From Sipunculus nudus (Eukaryota > Annelida > Sipuncula > Golfingiida > Sipunculidae), in contig CM049320.1 of NCBI GenBank assembly GCA_026874595.1, positions 40,387,214 through 40,451,213 on the forward strand: DNA of 64,000 nucleotides, in the 5' to 3' direction. This document shows positions 34,902 to 47,792 of the stretch, piece after piece (position 1 is the stretch's first letter; each line of letters starts with the position of its first letter). Made by a program: the position numbers and the translations under genes. The notes beneath the pieces are model-generated. The model did not search any database and had not been told where the DNA came from. It saw only the letters and a list, made by a program, of their open reading frames with translations.

Positions 34902-35070
34902 CAGTGAAACCTCGTTGTATCGAATACCCCGTTTATGTCGAACATACATAATCGATATTCCGGACAACTCAAGTTTAATTATTACCAAATAAAACCTGCT
35001 TGTGTCGAACCTCGGATGTGCCGAAGTTTTCTGAGGGTCCCTTCGACTTCAACACAACGAGGTTTCACTG
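34902..35070. mobile_element. pogo/Tc1-type MITE (169 bp)
   Basis: The ends are 17-bp identical inverted repeats beginning CAGTGAAACCTCGTTGT, flanked by TA at 34900-34901 and 35071-35072. A TA target and a CAGT..ACCTCG start are typical of pogo/Tigger-like Tc1-mariner elements. It has no transposase. It lies about 370 bp upstream of the FkbM start. Confidence 0.85.
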
Positions 35071-35196
35071 TATATACAACAGCTGAATGTTAATATCATA
35101 TGGAATTTGCAAGGGATTTAAGGTTACCAACAAATCACACCGATAAGACTTCATCCTCGGGGGAAAAGTCGACTTAACGAGGAATCATGATCAGAA

Positions 35197-35202
<6 letters not shown>

Positions 35203-35249
<47 letters not shown>
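35203..35249. repeat. (TA)n microsatellite
   Basis: Uninterrupted TA dinucleotide tract. Confidence 0.95.
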
Positions 35250-35251
<2 letters not shown>

Positions 35252-38200
35252 AATTGTTGATTATAATAATTTTTCCTGAAAACATTAGTAGTAATAATTT
35301 CACAAATTGTTCGAATTTATATGACATTTCGGAAGAAGATTTTTAGCCGATTTTACAGATGCTGACAAAGTTAAAGTTCTAAATGTGGCATGTAAACCTT
35401 AATCTTTTCAGTAAATGCAAACAATTTGATTGCCCAGCTAATATATATCAGAAGACTATTATTTACAGGTTTAAATTACTTTTAATCTGAATTAAAATTT
35501 AAAAAAAAGTATGCAATTACCAAACGATCAGAATCCAAGCCTGCCTCGGCATCTCTTAACCCATTTTTACCCCCCCCCCCCAACCTGCTAGTTATAGGAA
35601 TAGCTCGGGTAGAAATATAGGGATAGCTCGGATGTAATAGACAATTTGTGAAATCAGTCAATTTGCAAATTGCCTGGTATTTTCAGTCAGTTTGTACGAG
35701 TAACTAATCCAATTATAGATAGACTGAATACATCAAGCACTGTACAAATTAACTATTTGATACATTCAATGATATGTAAAAATGAAATAACAATGTAACA
35801 TATATTACCACAGATTAAATGACTTTTCATTTCTTTTCTGATAGTTTACTCTTTCTAACAAATACATGTATTTACATATTTAACATCGTTTAATTGCACA
35901 TTTTAAAATTTCATTTATTCAAAAGCGTGATTTCCGCTTAATTCTGGTACTAGGAGAAATAAGTGTATAAAGATATGATAGTATGCTATCCCAGGGGCGC
36001 GATATTCTTTTGCACTGGTGGGGGGGGGGGAGGGGGTAAAGCAGGAGTGTGGGAATAATGAATTAAATCAACCCCCCCCCCTCTCTCATTCTCTCTCTTT
36101 CTCTGTCACAGTGAATAAAAATGTTTCACTTTTCATTTAAATTTCGTTTGGTTGCTATATAGTGACAGAAATATACTTGTTTTAGAATTCAACTACATAT
36201 AGTAATGTTTGCCCTAAACTTTCCTAGCGGACGTCCCCTGTCACAACAATAATTGTATTGGATCCGCACACTAAGGGTCCTGGTTGGAATTCTCAAAATG
36301 TGCATGAATAATTTCTGCTTTAATACCTTGGTTGCACAATGTCGTGGGAACGAAGAAACAATGCCATATAATCATTTGTTTCAATTACGTAATTTATTTA
36401 AATTTTACCATTCGTCAATATGTGAGGATAATGTGACACATGTTTGTAAATTACTCTTATTTTAAGACCTTATTTTTATGGGTATATATGATTATTTTAT
36501 TTCGTGAAATTGGGGAGGGGTGTAACATGGTTTGTCCACTATGGTTGGAAAAGTTGAGGGATATCCCCCACCATCCGTTCCCCCCCCCCACCCCCACCAA
36601 AGTTCACTCAATAAAAATTGACTAATGACACTACCAGCCATCGAAGTTTGACATTACTAAAAGAATATAAATCACCGAGCATATCTTAATCATTATTGTT
36701 TTACAAAGAGTATTCAGGGGCCGACCCAGGATTTAGGAAAAGGGGGGGGGGGTCAACCCAGGAGGACTAATGTTAAAGCATATATAAAGGTCAGCAGGGC
36801 AATCCATTCAAGCATTCCTGATATATGAAAGGTTTTTTTGTGATTGCATTAGAGGACGCTACAAAAAAATAAAATTCAAGGACAAGCCATACACAATACG
36901 TATACGGCACTAGTTCATCTACCAATGACCCTACAACAACAACAACATTTGGAAAATTGTATTGAGCGATTTCCTCAATTTGTCTGGAAACGAACGGTGC
37001 AATTTAGTGGGCGGGGCGGAAGCCGTTTATGTGTGCTTTTATGTATATTTCCTTCGTAGCATACACAAGGAAAACATGGTTAAAACTTGGCTGATGTTTA
37101 AAGGCTTCTGGTGAGATACATAACATTGGTCCTTTGCTGGCCACATTTTGCAAGCAACCAGTAAGCTGACGAAAGAAATCGATAACATCCGCTTTAAATC
37201 TAGCTAATGTGAGTCTGAAAACTGTATAACTCTGCACCATTGGCCCTACGTTTGGTAAATTTTACCTAACCCAATAGAGAATTCTATACCTTTCACCTTA
37301 CGTTTGCTAAAATGTACTTGGCAATCATATAATTCTACACAATTTGCCTAACTTGGGGTAAATTTTGCCCACTATCCGCACTACCTAACACTTTACATCC
37401 TTAGTCTGGTCTCATTGACCGTTCAGCTTAAGTGAGATATTTGATAATTTAGTTATTTGTATAAAAATTACTTACATCCGGTCAATATTAAAGCGATGGC
37501 CCACTGGTGAATATTATTGTTTCACATCAAGTCGGATAAAAATGTTACGTGTATGGCCACCACACAGACAGTGACATGAAACTTGCAAATAGGTTTCTAA
37601 GATTCACCAAATGTTGAACAAGAGATACAAGGCCACATGAAAAAAAACAAAGTTTGAAACATTCAAGTGATTCAACTTGCTCTCATGAAACCATTGGCCT
37701 GTCAATAAATACGTTTACCCTGGCGATCAGACGGGTGTGGATAAATTACCTAAAGGACTGGCCAAGGTGCAGTCAGGGGCATTAACCTTTTAATGGTTTT
37801 TTTTAACATTGAACGAATGATAGCTGCAGCGATAATCTTTATGAAATAATACAATGTGCCATCGGTAAGTCTGCAACAGAAAAAGCAAACAAAAAATGTT
37901 TCTTTCCACCTATTGGATGTGTACCTTTAATTTTGGCCATTTGGCAATGACATCACACTTACATACATGGTTATCACTTTAGCCTTAACACAAACACAGC
38001 GAAGTTTTTTGGGCATACACGATTAACACTATGTTACCTGTATAATTGTATGCAAAATTCCTGTTAAAAGCTGAACAGACGATGACTGCTAAGAACAAAT
38101 GAACAAAAACCCTCCTATGCATACATTTATATTTAATGTAGGTTGCCAACAAAAGTGGCCATACAAGCTATTTTGACTAAGAAATGGATGACGGTGTACA

Positions 38201-39059
38201 AAATTAGGCGAATATGCAACGACAACCACATTAACATTAATTTTACGGTCTCAAAACTTTTACAGAATTTAAAATGTTCCAGCATTTCTGTTGTGCACCA
38301 GAAGTTCTCCGGGCAACATTTTTAATAATTAGTTAAACGACCGACACTGGTATTTTTTAATATGAGCGACTGCTTATAAAATTTGATATATATAAAAAAG
38401 TGAATAAAAAGTCTTGGATACAGTTTCAAAACTGTCAACTTAAAAGTGCTTACACCCTCATAAAATTGTCTAAAATGTAGAACACACGAAAAATTTATCA
38501 CGTGACATGTTAACCGGGATCAACGTATGGAGTAAAAATTCATATAAATTAGGTTGAGGCCAGGAAGCCGTCGGGAAGCCTTGCCAACCACTTGAATCCT
38601 TTAATAAACATTCAACATAGAGCTGACACTAATAACCTAACACTAGATAGGTTTTCACTTGCCAACGGTTACATGCATGTTTTATAATAAAACAAAACAG
38701 GTATTCAGTAATACATTACTTGCAGTTGGTTTGGTAACATTGGAGAGTCACTGGAAGAACCTTATCTTATTCAATATTGTTAAGATATTGTTTAATTCAA
38801 TCCATGCAGTCACACCAATTTGTAAGTGTCAAGTCCGTTGCCAGAAAATTTTTCTATGCGTGACACCGGCGGCAAATCAATGTATACGCGTACTCTTGAC
38901 ATCGTATAGATGTATGGGTTATTATTTATAAAGCCGTAACATTACATTACAAATTTTATCATTTTTGAGTGAAATGCTAATAGACAATGTAACAACATCC
39001 CCAACCTACCAACAACTTACAACAAAAATAATACCACATGGCGAAATTATAGATACTGT
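35250..39059. other. AT-rich interval with G/C homopolymer runs, no gene
   Basis: Poly-C near 35570-35581, 36072-36081 and 36582-36590, and poly-G near 36020-36030 and 36742-36752. A GTAAATTTTACC / GTAAATTTTGCCC phrase recurs at 37254-37380. No frame shows a recognisable domain. Confidence 0.45.
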
Positions 39060-39560
39060 TGTTGGTGGGCCGATGATATGAACAAAATATCGATGCAGCT
39101 TCCAACCATGTATAAACCTTCAAGATAAACGAGTTCCCCGAAAACTTTACCTGGAGCCAGACTTTGTGTCTCCGACTTGATCATATGTTCAAACACGTGA
39201 CAAATGAAACATTTAACATCTTAAAACAAATGCTTTATTAGAAATAAAAGCAGGATGAAAATACTTGTATATGATTCTTAAAACTCCTTGGTCTAGTCAC
39301 GCTAGAAAGAGTTATAAAGCAAAAGAATGGTGGCAATGAAATGTTTGCCTTATACAACACTATAAATGTAATCACTCTTGGTATGCAAATATTGTAACAG
39401 TTGCTGAAATTATTTATTTCATCAATTGATTTCAAAAGATGCACTTCATAAACTGATGTTATGTTATGGAAAATTTTAAGGCTACAAAAATTAAAATATC
39501 TTAAAAACACAATGTTGCATGCACATCAAGAGTAAAGAGATTATTTTGCTTAAAGTATTG
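39060..39560 (+). repeat. dispersed repeat family, copy 2
   Basis: Direct-orientation partner of 5870-6450, about 33 kb away, collinear over roughly 500 bp with clear divergence. No shared open frame; class unknown. Confidence 0.65.
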
Positions 39561-39959
39561 TTAAGAGTGGGTTTTAACTTGTTTCCACTAAAAACACAAA
39601 CGCCATTCAGGCACGCATGATGTTATGTACTTGAGGCAAACCAAGTTTATGACATCGTCTTTATTCCAAGTAGAACATACAGCGATGTACACTTGGCTGC
39701 GTACAGCCTTTTTCTTCCCAGACAGAGTGACATCACAAATCGTTTCATCACCATTTTCTTTCCTGATTGTTTGTAAAATAGGATCATATGATTTACTCCT
39801 ATAGGCTCGGTTTCATTCTTGACCTGTTGTGACGTCACACTTGTTCTACAGCCAAATAAGGTAAGAGCTCTCATATATGTCTACAAATTATTTTTTGTTT
39901 TTTACTGATGTCATTTAATTATTTCTAGAATTTTTATAATTTTTTATATACTTGTGCTC

Positions 39960-40640
39960 TCTGAAAATGAGAATTGTTACAAGTGTGAATAAATTATATA
40001 TGAGTCACACATTCTTAGGACCATAGGCAAATGATTCCATAGTTTTGTTGCAGCGACTACAAAAGATCGATCTCCATAGAATCTAGTTCTGGAGGCTGGT
40101 TTGCTGCAGGATTAACAGGCTGTTCGATTAAAGATTCCTTGAACATATGGAGATACAAGCGCAAACATATATGCTGAGTCTAACCATTTACACGTTGATA
40201 AGTAATTTACAAAGCCTCGAAACTCTGCAGTTTAGCGATCTGCACAGATGGTACATTAAAAAGGAGTGGGTTACAGCTGTCGAGGCTGTTGTAGTGAAGG
40301 CATGCATCAGTCGTTCTGTGGGGCTACGTGTTTGTGCCTTACTGCAAATATGATATGAAGATGTATTAACATGATCTTAAGAGGTGACGAACATACTCTT
40401 TCATTGTCGCAGCCTGGCCCCATAGGTCCCAAAGGTCCTGATGTTGGGAGTATGAAAAGATGCCGTCGTCCCCAACACGAAGAGCAGGTATGTCAACTCC
40501 TGTCCTGAGACGAAGGGGAGATTAAAGCACCATGAGTTATGTCTTATTGCCGTTTAGTCTGAGCTTATTTGCAACCATCCATGTATTCAGGAAATTTGAT
40601 AAGAATTTTCCCTACAAGTACTACGAAATCCAAGGTTTTT
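39960..40640 (-). pseudogene. LINE reverse transcriptase 3' fragment
   Basis: The minus-strand translation, with frameshifts and stops, shows the C-terminal LINE order. WMVANKLRLNGNKT occurs near 40590-40550 (family form W...NKL.LN..KT). An SLDSCNPLLFNVPSVQIAKL segment near 40300-40240 corresponds to SRLDYCNSLLYGLP. A YGDRSFVVAATKLWNHLP segment near 40075-40020 corresponds to the yGdRsF...LWN.LP block. It is the same LINE superfamily as at 4.3 kb and 23.2 kb but a separate, old insertion. It holds no complete domain. Confidence 0.8.
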
Positions 40641-43384
40641 TTCTATAGGTGTTAGCATGTTAATGAAATCTGCTCCGGATCTGCTTTTTGCAAAAGGTTT
40701 CATATGCAGTGTAAAAGTGAGCCTGTTGGAGACAAAATCAGAATTTCACTTAAACCAATACCCATGTCCCTAAAATTTTGCGAAAAGAACCTTTTTGTAC
40801 AAAGAAGTTTTACCATTAAAATGCATACCTTTATCAAGTCCTATTGGGGCCGTTTTTATAAACTTTTCATGAGAAAATGAATAAAGTAGAGACAATTTTG
40901 AGTATTGCATTCATTTGTTCAACTGTTTCTTCCAAGCTGCTGTCTGTCTCAATCGGAATAATTAATTTATTATCAATGGATAGCTATGACCCTAGGTATA
41001 TTAATGCACGAATATTTTTTAAAAACTTACTGAAATGTAGCAAACAATGAAAATAACGTTACCCCTTCCCCCTTTAGTTCACTCGAATTCTGCATCACTG
41101 AGATATCGCCATTCCCTTCTCAGGACCATATCTCATTTGCTTACTATGAACTAATTAAAAGCATTACAAAGGAATTAAAAGCAATTTTGCTTCTTCCTTT
41201 TATCTGTATAGTCAGACACGTATGGTTTAAAGTTAATTTCTATCTTTCGTTATTTATCAACAAAAAGAGGGTATTACGTATAACACTGTAGTTGGCCACA
41301 TATTATCGTGAGTAGGTATTCTCTCCCTCCCGCCCCGTTGGGGCCAAGGATTATTTTGGTAAGGTTTTTTTTAGATGTACTTTTTGTTTTATTTTTTAGC
41401 TCGACTAACTGTTAGTCCTTTGACCCTGTTCTTTTAAGTCCGTCCGGCCGTTTGTTCATCCGGTTAGCCTGTCTAATGGACGGTCTGCACACTCCCACTA
41501 GGGCTCAATACCGTTATACTGGTGGTTTCACAAATGACATTTTGCATATCGTTAGTTAGGGACAAACACTATCATTATACCTAAAACTTGTTCAATATTT
41601 CCTCCATGAAATTAAGCAAATACATTCGTTTTTCATTAAACTCCATTGTTACTTTTCAAGATGGCCGATCATCAAAACCACTGGTTTTGTATCCTTGTAT
41701 CCAGTATTATCAAACATGTCCATATACATGTATTCATATCCAAAGTGTTTATATAGAATACATATATATTTCATTTCGCTTCATATGCTCCTATCCTAAT
41801 AATAGTTACAAAAAGACCTGGTTTAATTAATTACTTTTATGCCGTAGTTATTTATTTGTTGGTTGCCATTCATTAGTTAATCAAGGGACCCATGGTTTAC
41901 GGTGCTCAGTTTAATTTTACTATGATTGGAATTTTACAAATTTTAGCAAAAACATGGGGGCTTAATAGTATAAAGTTATACTTTCTTGCATATAAGCATT
42001 CGGAAATTTTGTTGAGGTAAAATACAAAAAAAAAATAGATTGCTACACCAAAGCTGTAGCTAGGTTCAACATGCATAGCAAATATCGGGTCAATCCATAC
42101 TTTGAGACATTATCAATTTTGTACATATTTTTTTTTATCTCTGAATAAACCAATTGTAGTTTTCAAAACTTCAAAACTGTAAGTCACTATTATTGGAAGA
42201 TGTTAAATTGCCCAATTTTGTTCCACATTTGCTTTATAATTTAAAAAAAAATTAATGACGTAATATGTCAAATACCAGGTGCTGAGCATTTAATATGCAA
42301 ACAAAATGAAAATTAATATGAATTTATTTAGGTTAATTAGTGGCCGACTGAGCTTAACTTTTTAAAGAGACAGGTAAGTCTACTAAATATTATCAACATT
42401 TTCAATGCTTACAATGTTGTCATGTTAAAGTATGTAAAGCAGTACTGATGGTCATTAAATAAGTAAATTACAGCAGTCAATCCCCAGAAAAAGTTCCTCG
42501 ATAACTTTAATAGGCCTCTTATCTGCTATATTTCAATACCAATGTATTATAGCAGACATTTTTCCTGACATTGTACTGATTTATAAAGACTTTTACCAGA
42601 AGGATATAGCAGCTGAATAAAACTTTTTCCACTTATTTTCATTCAGCAAATCAGCTACAAGAACATGTTTCCACATCGCATGTGAAGAACTAACAATCAT
42701 AAGATCTTCATGCCGTGATAATTGATAACAAAAGCCCTTTTCATTACAAAAAAAATGCTCAAATATCACTCCAAAAATGTAATCGGGTTCAGGGTTAAAG
42801 GGTGCATAAAATAAAAAAAATTAAATGTGCTTTAGAAAAGTGGTTTAAAGTAGGGTGTCATTTATGGTAAGCTGTTGTATTAAGTTATTATGTGTTGCAT
42901 TGTAAATTCTTAATTATATTAAGAAATTGATTCGGATATTGAACTAAGCCCCGATAAATATACACACAAAATAAATTGAAACACCCTTATCCTAACTATA
43001 TATGAAGAATATAAAACCAGTGGTTTTGATGTAAGGCAATCTTGAATTGTAACAATTATCTGTGAAAGAAAAACGGATGTTTCTGCTTAATTTATCAAGT
43101 GTGGTAACAGTTTTGCCTCTAATTAACTGTTTTGATATGTGCTCTGTAAACGTACGCCCAGCTGGACAGACAACCGAAACAAACAACCGCACAGATGACG
43201 GATAACAGATCACCGTTAAAGCGTTATAGCTCAGATGAATTAAAGTGCACAGAGCCAAAAAAAAACATTTTAATAAGCTCTCCTCGCCGAAGTCAAATAT
43301 TAATAATGGATCCAAAAGTGGCGCATGAGTGAACACTTATTCACAACAACAGGTGGCAAACTGCAGTGTTACGCATGAAATAAA
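40641..43384. other. unassigned AT-rich DNA
   Basis: No coding similarity, TIR pair or array was recognised. Confidence 0.4.
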
Positions 43385-43515
43385 ATATTAATTCTACACG
43401 GATTGTATAATGATAAATACGAGGCTCACTCCATGGCTCGGATGGTGGCATTCAGTCGTCGGTGTGTGTGTGTGTGGGGGGGGGGGGGGAAATGAGAACC
43501 GCAAGAAAACGACCA
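43385..43515 (-). mobile_element. tRNA-derived SINE, copy 3 (3' fragment)
   Basis: On the minus strand it carries GGTCGTTTTCTTGCGG and CACCATCCGAGCCATGGAG, matching the body of the 3.3-kb SINE, with similarity continuing beyond it. A (TG)n-G run at 43461-43490 interrupts the middle. The tRNA head is missing. Confidence 0.65.
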
Positions 43516-43817
43516 ACGTTCAACGGGCGATGACAAGTCACTCGCATAGCAATGCCAGAGACTGAAACTATGTGGCTGCGGGCCATTACGCATAACATTC
43601 TCTTTGATGATAAATAATGAAAGATAGAACTATATTTAATACCTTTCCCTTTTTATGTTATAGAAAGGGGTGAGGAAGCATATTTGCTTTAAATTCTCTT
43701 TGTAATATTTATAATTAGTTCAAAGTAAATAAACTAGAGACAGAGAAGGAAAGGCGATATCTCAGTGATGCAAATGTCATATCAGATTTAAAACGCTGGA
43801 AAAATCGAGTGAAATTA

Positions 43818-44384
43818 AAGCCCCTTTCACACATTCACGGATAGCATCACGGATCATCCCGGATCATCGTTCCGGGATCATCCGTGTTAACTCCGTCATC
43901 ACCGTGTAAACTTCGGGCATCACCGTGTTAACACCGTGTTGCATCCATAGTGATCCTTGGCGCACCGATATGTTCGGAGAAAAAATTAAACCTGCACAAT
44001 TTTTCGTCCCGGAGTAACCGGATGAAAAATCATGCGTATCACTCCTTGGAGGCACCGTATACATCCGGGAGTCACCGGGAGCTCCGTATTGAGACAGGCA
44101 CTTTCCGGGTGCAGGTTTAAGTTTTTTCTCCGATCATGCTGGTGCACCAAGGATCACTACGGATGCAACACGGTGTTAAAACGGTGATGCCCGGTGTTAA
44201 CACGGCGTTTATACAGCGATTCCGTCGATAACACGGATGTTTCCGGAACGATGCTCCGGGATTATCCGTGTTGCTATCCGTGAATATGTGAAAGCCCCAA
44301 AAATCGCGCTGCTGTCCCCGGAACACCACGGATTAAGGTCCGGGGTGATCCCTGTTGCTATCCGTGAATGTGTGAAAGGGGCTT
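43818..44384. mobile_element. 567-bp palindromic MITE with duplicated right end
   Basis: The 29-bp termini beginning AAGCCCCTTTCACACATT are perfect inverted repeats. The arms keep pairing imperfectly for over 200 bp through many (A)CACCGTGTTAAC and CGGATCATCC-type words. The flanking TA at 43816-43817 and 44385-44386 fits a TA target; a TTAA target with one change is an alternative. A second, internal copy of the right terminus ends near 44298, so the right end is duplicated. No transposase. Superfamily uncertain. Confidence 0.85.
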
Positions 44385-44386
44385 TA

Positions 44387-45780
44387 GAGAAAAGGGGTAA
44401 CATTATTTCATTGTTTGCAACAGTTCAGTTTGATTTCTAAAATTTATGTATACGTTAATATGCCTGTGGTTATAGCTACCCAGTGATACTAAATTTGTAT
44501 TCCTTACATGAGACCAGTCAGTTAAACAAATATATGCAATACATAAAATTTTCCGATTTCTGTACTTTTACTAATTTTCTCATTAAAGTTATTTTTAAAG
44601 GGCCACATTCAACTAGATACTGGTATGCATTTAAATGTCAAGTTTCTAGCTACTGCAAACCTGTAAAAAATTAGGAGTTCTCTGTTGATATAGGATCCCT
44701 TGTTAAACGTCTGTAAAAAAAGGTTTTTCTTATGGGTATCGAGTACTTTTCTTAGATCTGAATGGTACAATTTTCCTTTGTTTATCTCAAAGTAGTATTC
44801 ATTTTAAATCGCCTATTCATACCTTTCGCACAAGACATTTACGAATTTATTACTTTTAGGTTGACAGAATTATTGGCTTAAAGGTATTCATGAGTCAGTT
44901 CAACTAAAATTCTGATTTTTCCCAACAGGCTCCCTATGACATTGGATATGAGACCTTTGCAAGAACAGATCTAATGCAGACCTAATAATAAATATGACAC
45001 TAACTATATTTTGTGAAAATCACCATGGAATTTGTAATACTTTAGGGACAACTGACTCCGTTTTTGGAGCTCTTTTGCCAACTTGGACTGAGATCAGCAA
45101 TGCACTGCTGCACAGAGGTCTTTGAGTCGTCAATGGTGGGTGAGGCAAGGATATTGATCATTTGCATAGTGATGGATGAGGAGCCTATGGAAAGCGACAA
45201 TGTCACAAATAGGGGAAGTGCACATGGATACCTATGGGGCCAAGCATTGGCCCCTGGGGGACGCAATGACACGCAACCAAGTCTCCCCATTGAAATTGAC
45301 TAATTGCGATCTGCCGCTGATATATATATATCTTTTATGCCATACATGTGACGAGGCCTGTCAAGCTGGGAGCTGCCATCGAATCCCACGGAAAGGCCCC
45401 ACAGTACAAGAATCAAACATTGTTGGTTTATATCAGTGTGCGCCAATGAGGATGATATAATTACAACAATAATAATAATGATAATAATAATGATGATATC
45501 TAGGCATTTCTGGCATCGGAGATGCGTAGTTTCCTTAGACATTTCGCATAACCCTTTGAAACAGGAACATTCTTCTGAAGCATATATTGTTACTTTACAG
45601 CCTCCATTCAAGGTTATATATATTGTCCTACAACTTGGTAAAACAGTATGTGCTTTAAAGTTGATTTAACCTATGCGGCACAAGGAAGTATAACAGTTTA
45701 GGTTTACAAAAATCCTGTTTTCGCCGATTTCAATTTGAAAACCATGTTCATCAGTTTTCAAACATATTCGAGATCTTGGT
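44387..45780. other. unassigned DNA
   Basis: No recognised gene. A short ATAATAATGATGATA tract near 45463-45500 causes isoleucine-rich spurious frames on the opposite strand. Confidence 0.4.
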
Positions 45781-46330
45781 GGATAAAATTAGTGTGCAAA
45801 ATTTAAGGGAAAAAATGCAGTACTTCAAAAGTTATGTGGTTCACAGTTTCTAAGTGTCCGCAGATTTTGCCTTAAACGCCACGGTCAAGGTCGCCAGTAT
45901 TCAAATATGTCCGAGACCTTGGTATAAAGAGTTTTTGCCTAGCGTTTTGAAAGAAAATGCAGTTTAGAAAATCTTCACTTTCCGCAGCTTTCGCCTTGGA
46001 GATCAAGGTCAAGGTCACCAGTTTTAACATATATCTGTGATCTGGACGGAATAATTTGTATGTCGAATTTAAGAAAAAAAAAATGAAGTACTTCAAAAGT
46101 TATGGGGATCACAAAATCCTTTTGGATCTTTAGATTTGACCTTGAATTCACCGGTCAATGTCACCTTATTTCAAATATGTCAGTGAGCTTGGTGGAAAAA
46201 AATGTGTGTGTCAAATGCAAATAAAAACGAAAGGGTACTTCAAAGGTTATTGGATTTAAAATAATTCTAATACCAATATTATCCTATTTCGGCCATTTAT
46301 TCCTAAAAAAACATGGTCAAGTTACAAGTT
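45780..46330. repeat. diverged tandem repeats with CAAGGTCA words
   Basis: The phrase ACTTCAAAAGTTATG recurs near 45825, 46088 and 46230. Between them come a GGTCAAGGTCRCCAGT phrase (near 45885 and 46006) and TCAAATATGTC.G.GA.CTTGGT. Unit spacing is about 120-140 bp with heavy divergence. No coding frame. Confidence 0.65.
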
Positions 46331-46429
46331 TTAAAATTAGTTTGAGTTGTTAAGAAATCTTATCTGGGGATACAAAACAGGTCTTCAGCGAACCAGAGGC
46401 CCGTGATTATAATTAAAGGACTGTAGAGG

Positions 46430-46520
46430 GCCTAAGGCCCCATGATAATAAAATGATGATATTGATGATGATGATGATGATGATAATAATAATAATAATT
46501 ATTATTACTACGAGGTCTCA
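46430..46520. repeat. (GAT)n / (AAT)n microsatellite
   Basis: GATGATGATGATGATGATAA followed by TAATAATAATAATTATTATT; simple sequence. Confidence 0.9.
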
Positions 46521-47680
46521 TGATGAAGTCTGTAGTGGACCTGAGACCGAATGGTAGTAATGATGTCTCTATTCGGCCCGCGGCCTATTCTTTAGGCCTG
46601 CAGTGGCAGACCTTTTGTGCTTGAGTACTGCTTATTTTGATATACTCCTTTTAATAAATAAAAGCCAGGGAAGCCTCTTGACCTGAGTACCAGATATTAA
46701 ACATGCAACGTAGTATTGTATATGATTCAATCCGTAATGATAAATGATGAGCAAAATCAAAGCTATAAATATTATCAGCCAGAATACAAATAGGTAATTA
46801 AACTTGGGAAAAAAGTAAAAATATCTTATGTAAGTAGAAATATTTTTTAAAATCAATATTAAATAAATGATTGTTGAATAAAAAAAGGTTGTTCATTCTT
46901 TATATCATCTGCATTGTCTGCATCGATTGCCATGTATCTTGCTAGCGCAGATTATACAACTGTTTTCAAATACCTCGAAATGAGGCGCCTTTTTTTCTGC
47001 AAAACTACATAGAGACATGCTGCAAAATATAAACAAATCATTGGTCCCTCCATCTGAACCTATCGGTCGCTTTTTCTCACGAAAATTCGTACTGAAGAAA
47101 TGAGAAGAGGAATTTTGCACTACCTGACACTGCAAATATTCAATCGAATGTCAAAAGTATAGTCAATTGTGGATCTGAGCAGCCGACATTGTCGGTTGCC
47201 TAGACACTTCCATGTTTTATTAATCAGCCAGCTTTATATAGCTTTATATAGATGTTTCACTTTTTAGACTGTTACAATAGGAGGATATTGTGACAAGTGA
47301 AAAGAAAAGGTCTGCTTTTGGAGCACCAATGATAAAAAAAATTAAATACATAGTTGCCCGGATCATCATCTTGACCTTGGATTTTTTAAGGAAATGTGCT
47401 TGTATTTCGGACAAGTCCATATGCGGGTAATAAACTGCCTATGTGGAGATTTGCACCCTCTGATTGTCAAATTTATTTATTACAGTGTTATTATAATTAA
47501 ATATTAAAAGGCGGTTCACTTTAACCTTTCAAACTTATTTTTAATCTATATTTATGTATAACATTCTCTGAAGTGTCCTGGTGTTAGAAAATATGTCAGT
47601 ATTGTTCCTCGTTTTGTTTTTGCCATCAGCCGTCAATCTTCCGTCCATACGAAATGCACTTTCTCATGTCTTTTTGTTTG

Positions 47681-47692
<12 letters not shown>
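46521..47692. other. unassigned AT-rich DNA
   Basis: No gene or ordered repeat was recognised. Confidence 0.4.

Positions 47693-47731
<39 letters not shown>
47693..47731. repeat. (TA)n microsatellite
   Basis: AT dinucleotide tract about 60 bp before the 47.8-kb transposon. Confidence 0.95.
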
Positions 47732-47733
<2 letters not shown>

Positions 47734-47792
47734 AGACGTTTGTAAAATCATATTCGTTAACTGAAAGATAATGAAACACCGATGATCGATTA

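Noticed and set aside
45300-45611. 103-codon minus-strand frame
   Set aside because: Contains a long isoleucine run from an ATA/ATG microsatellite; no domain.
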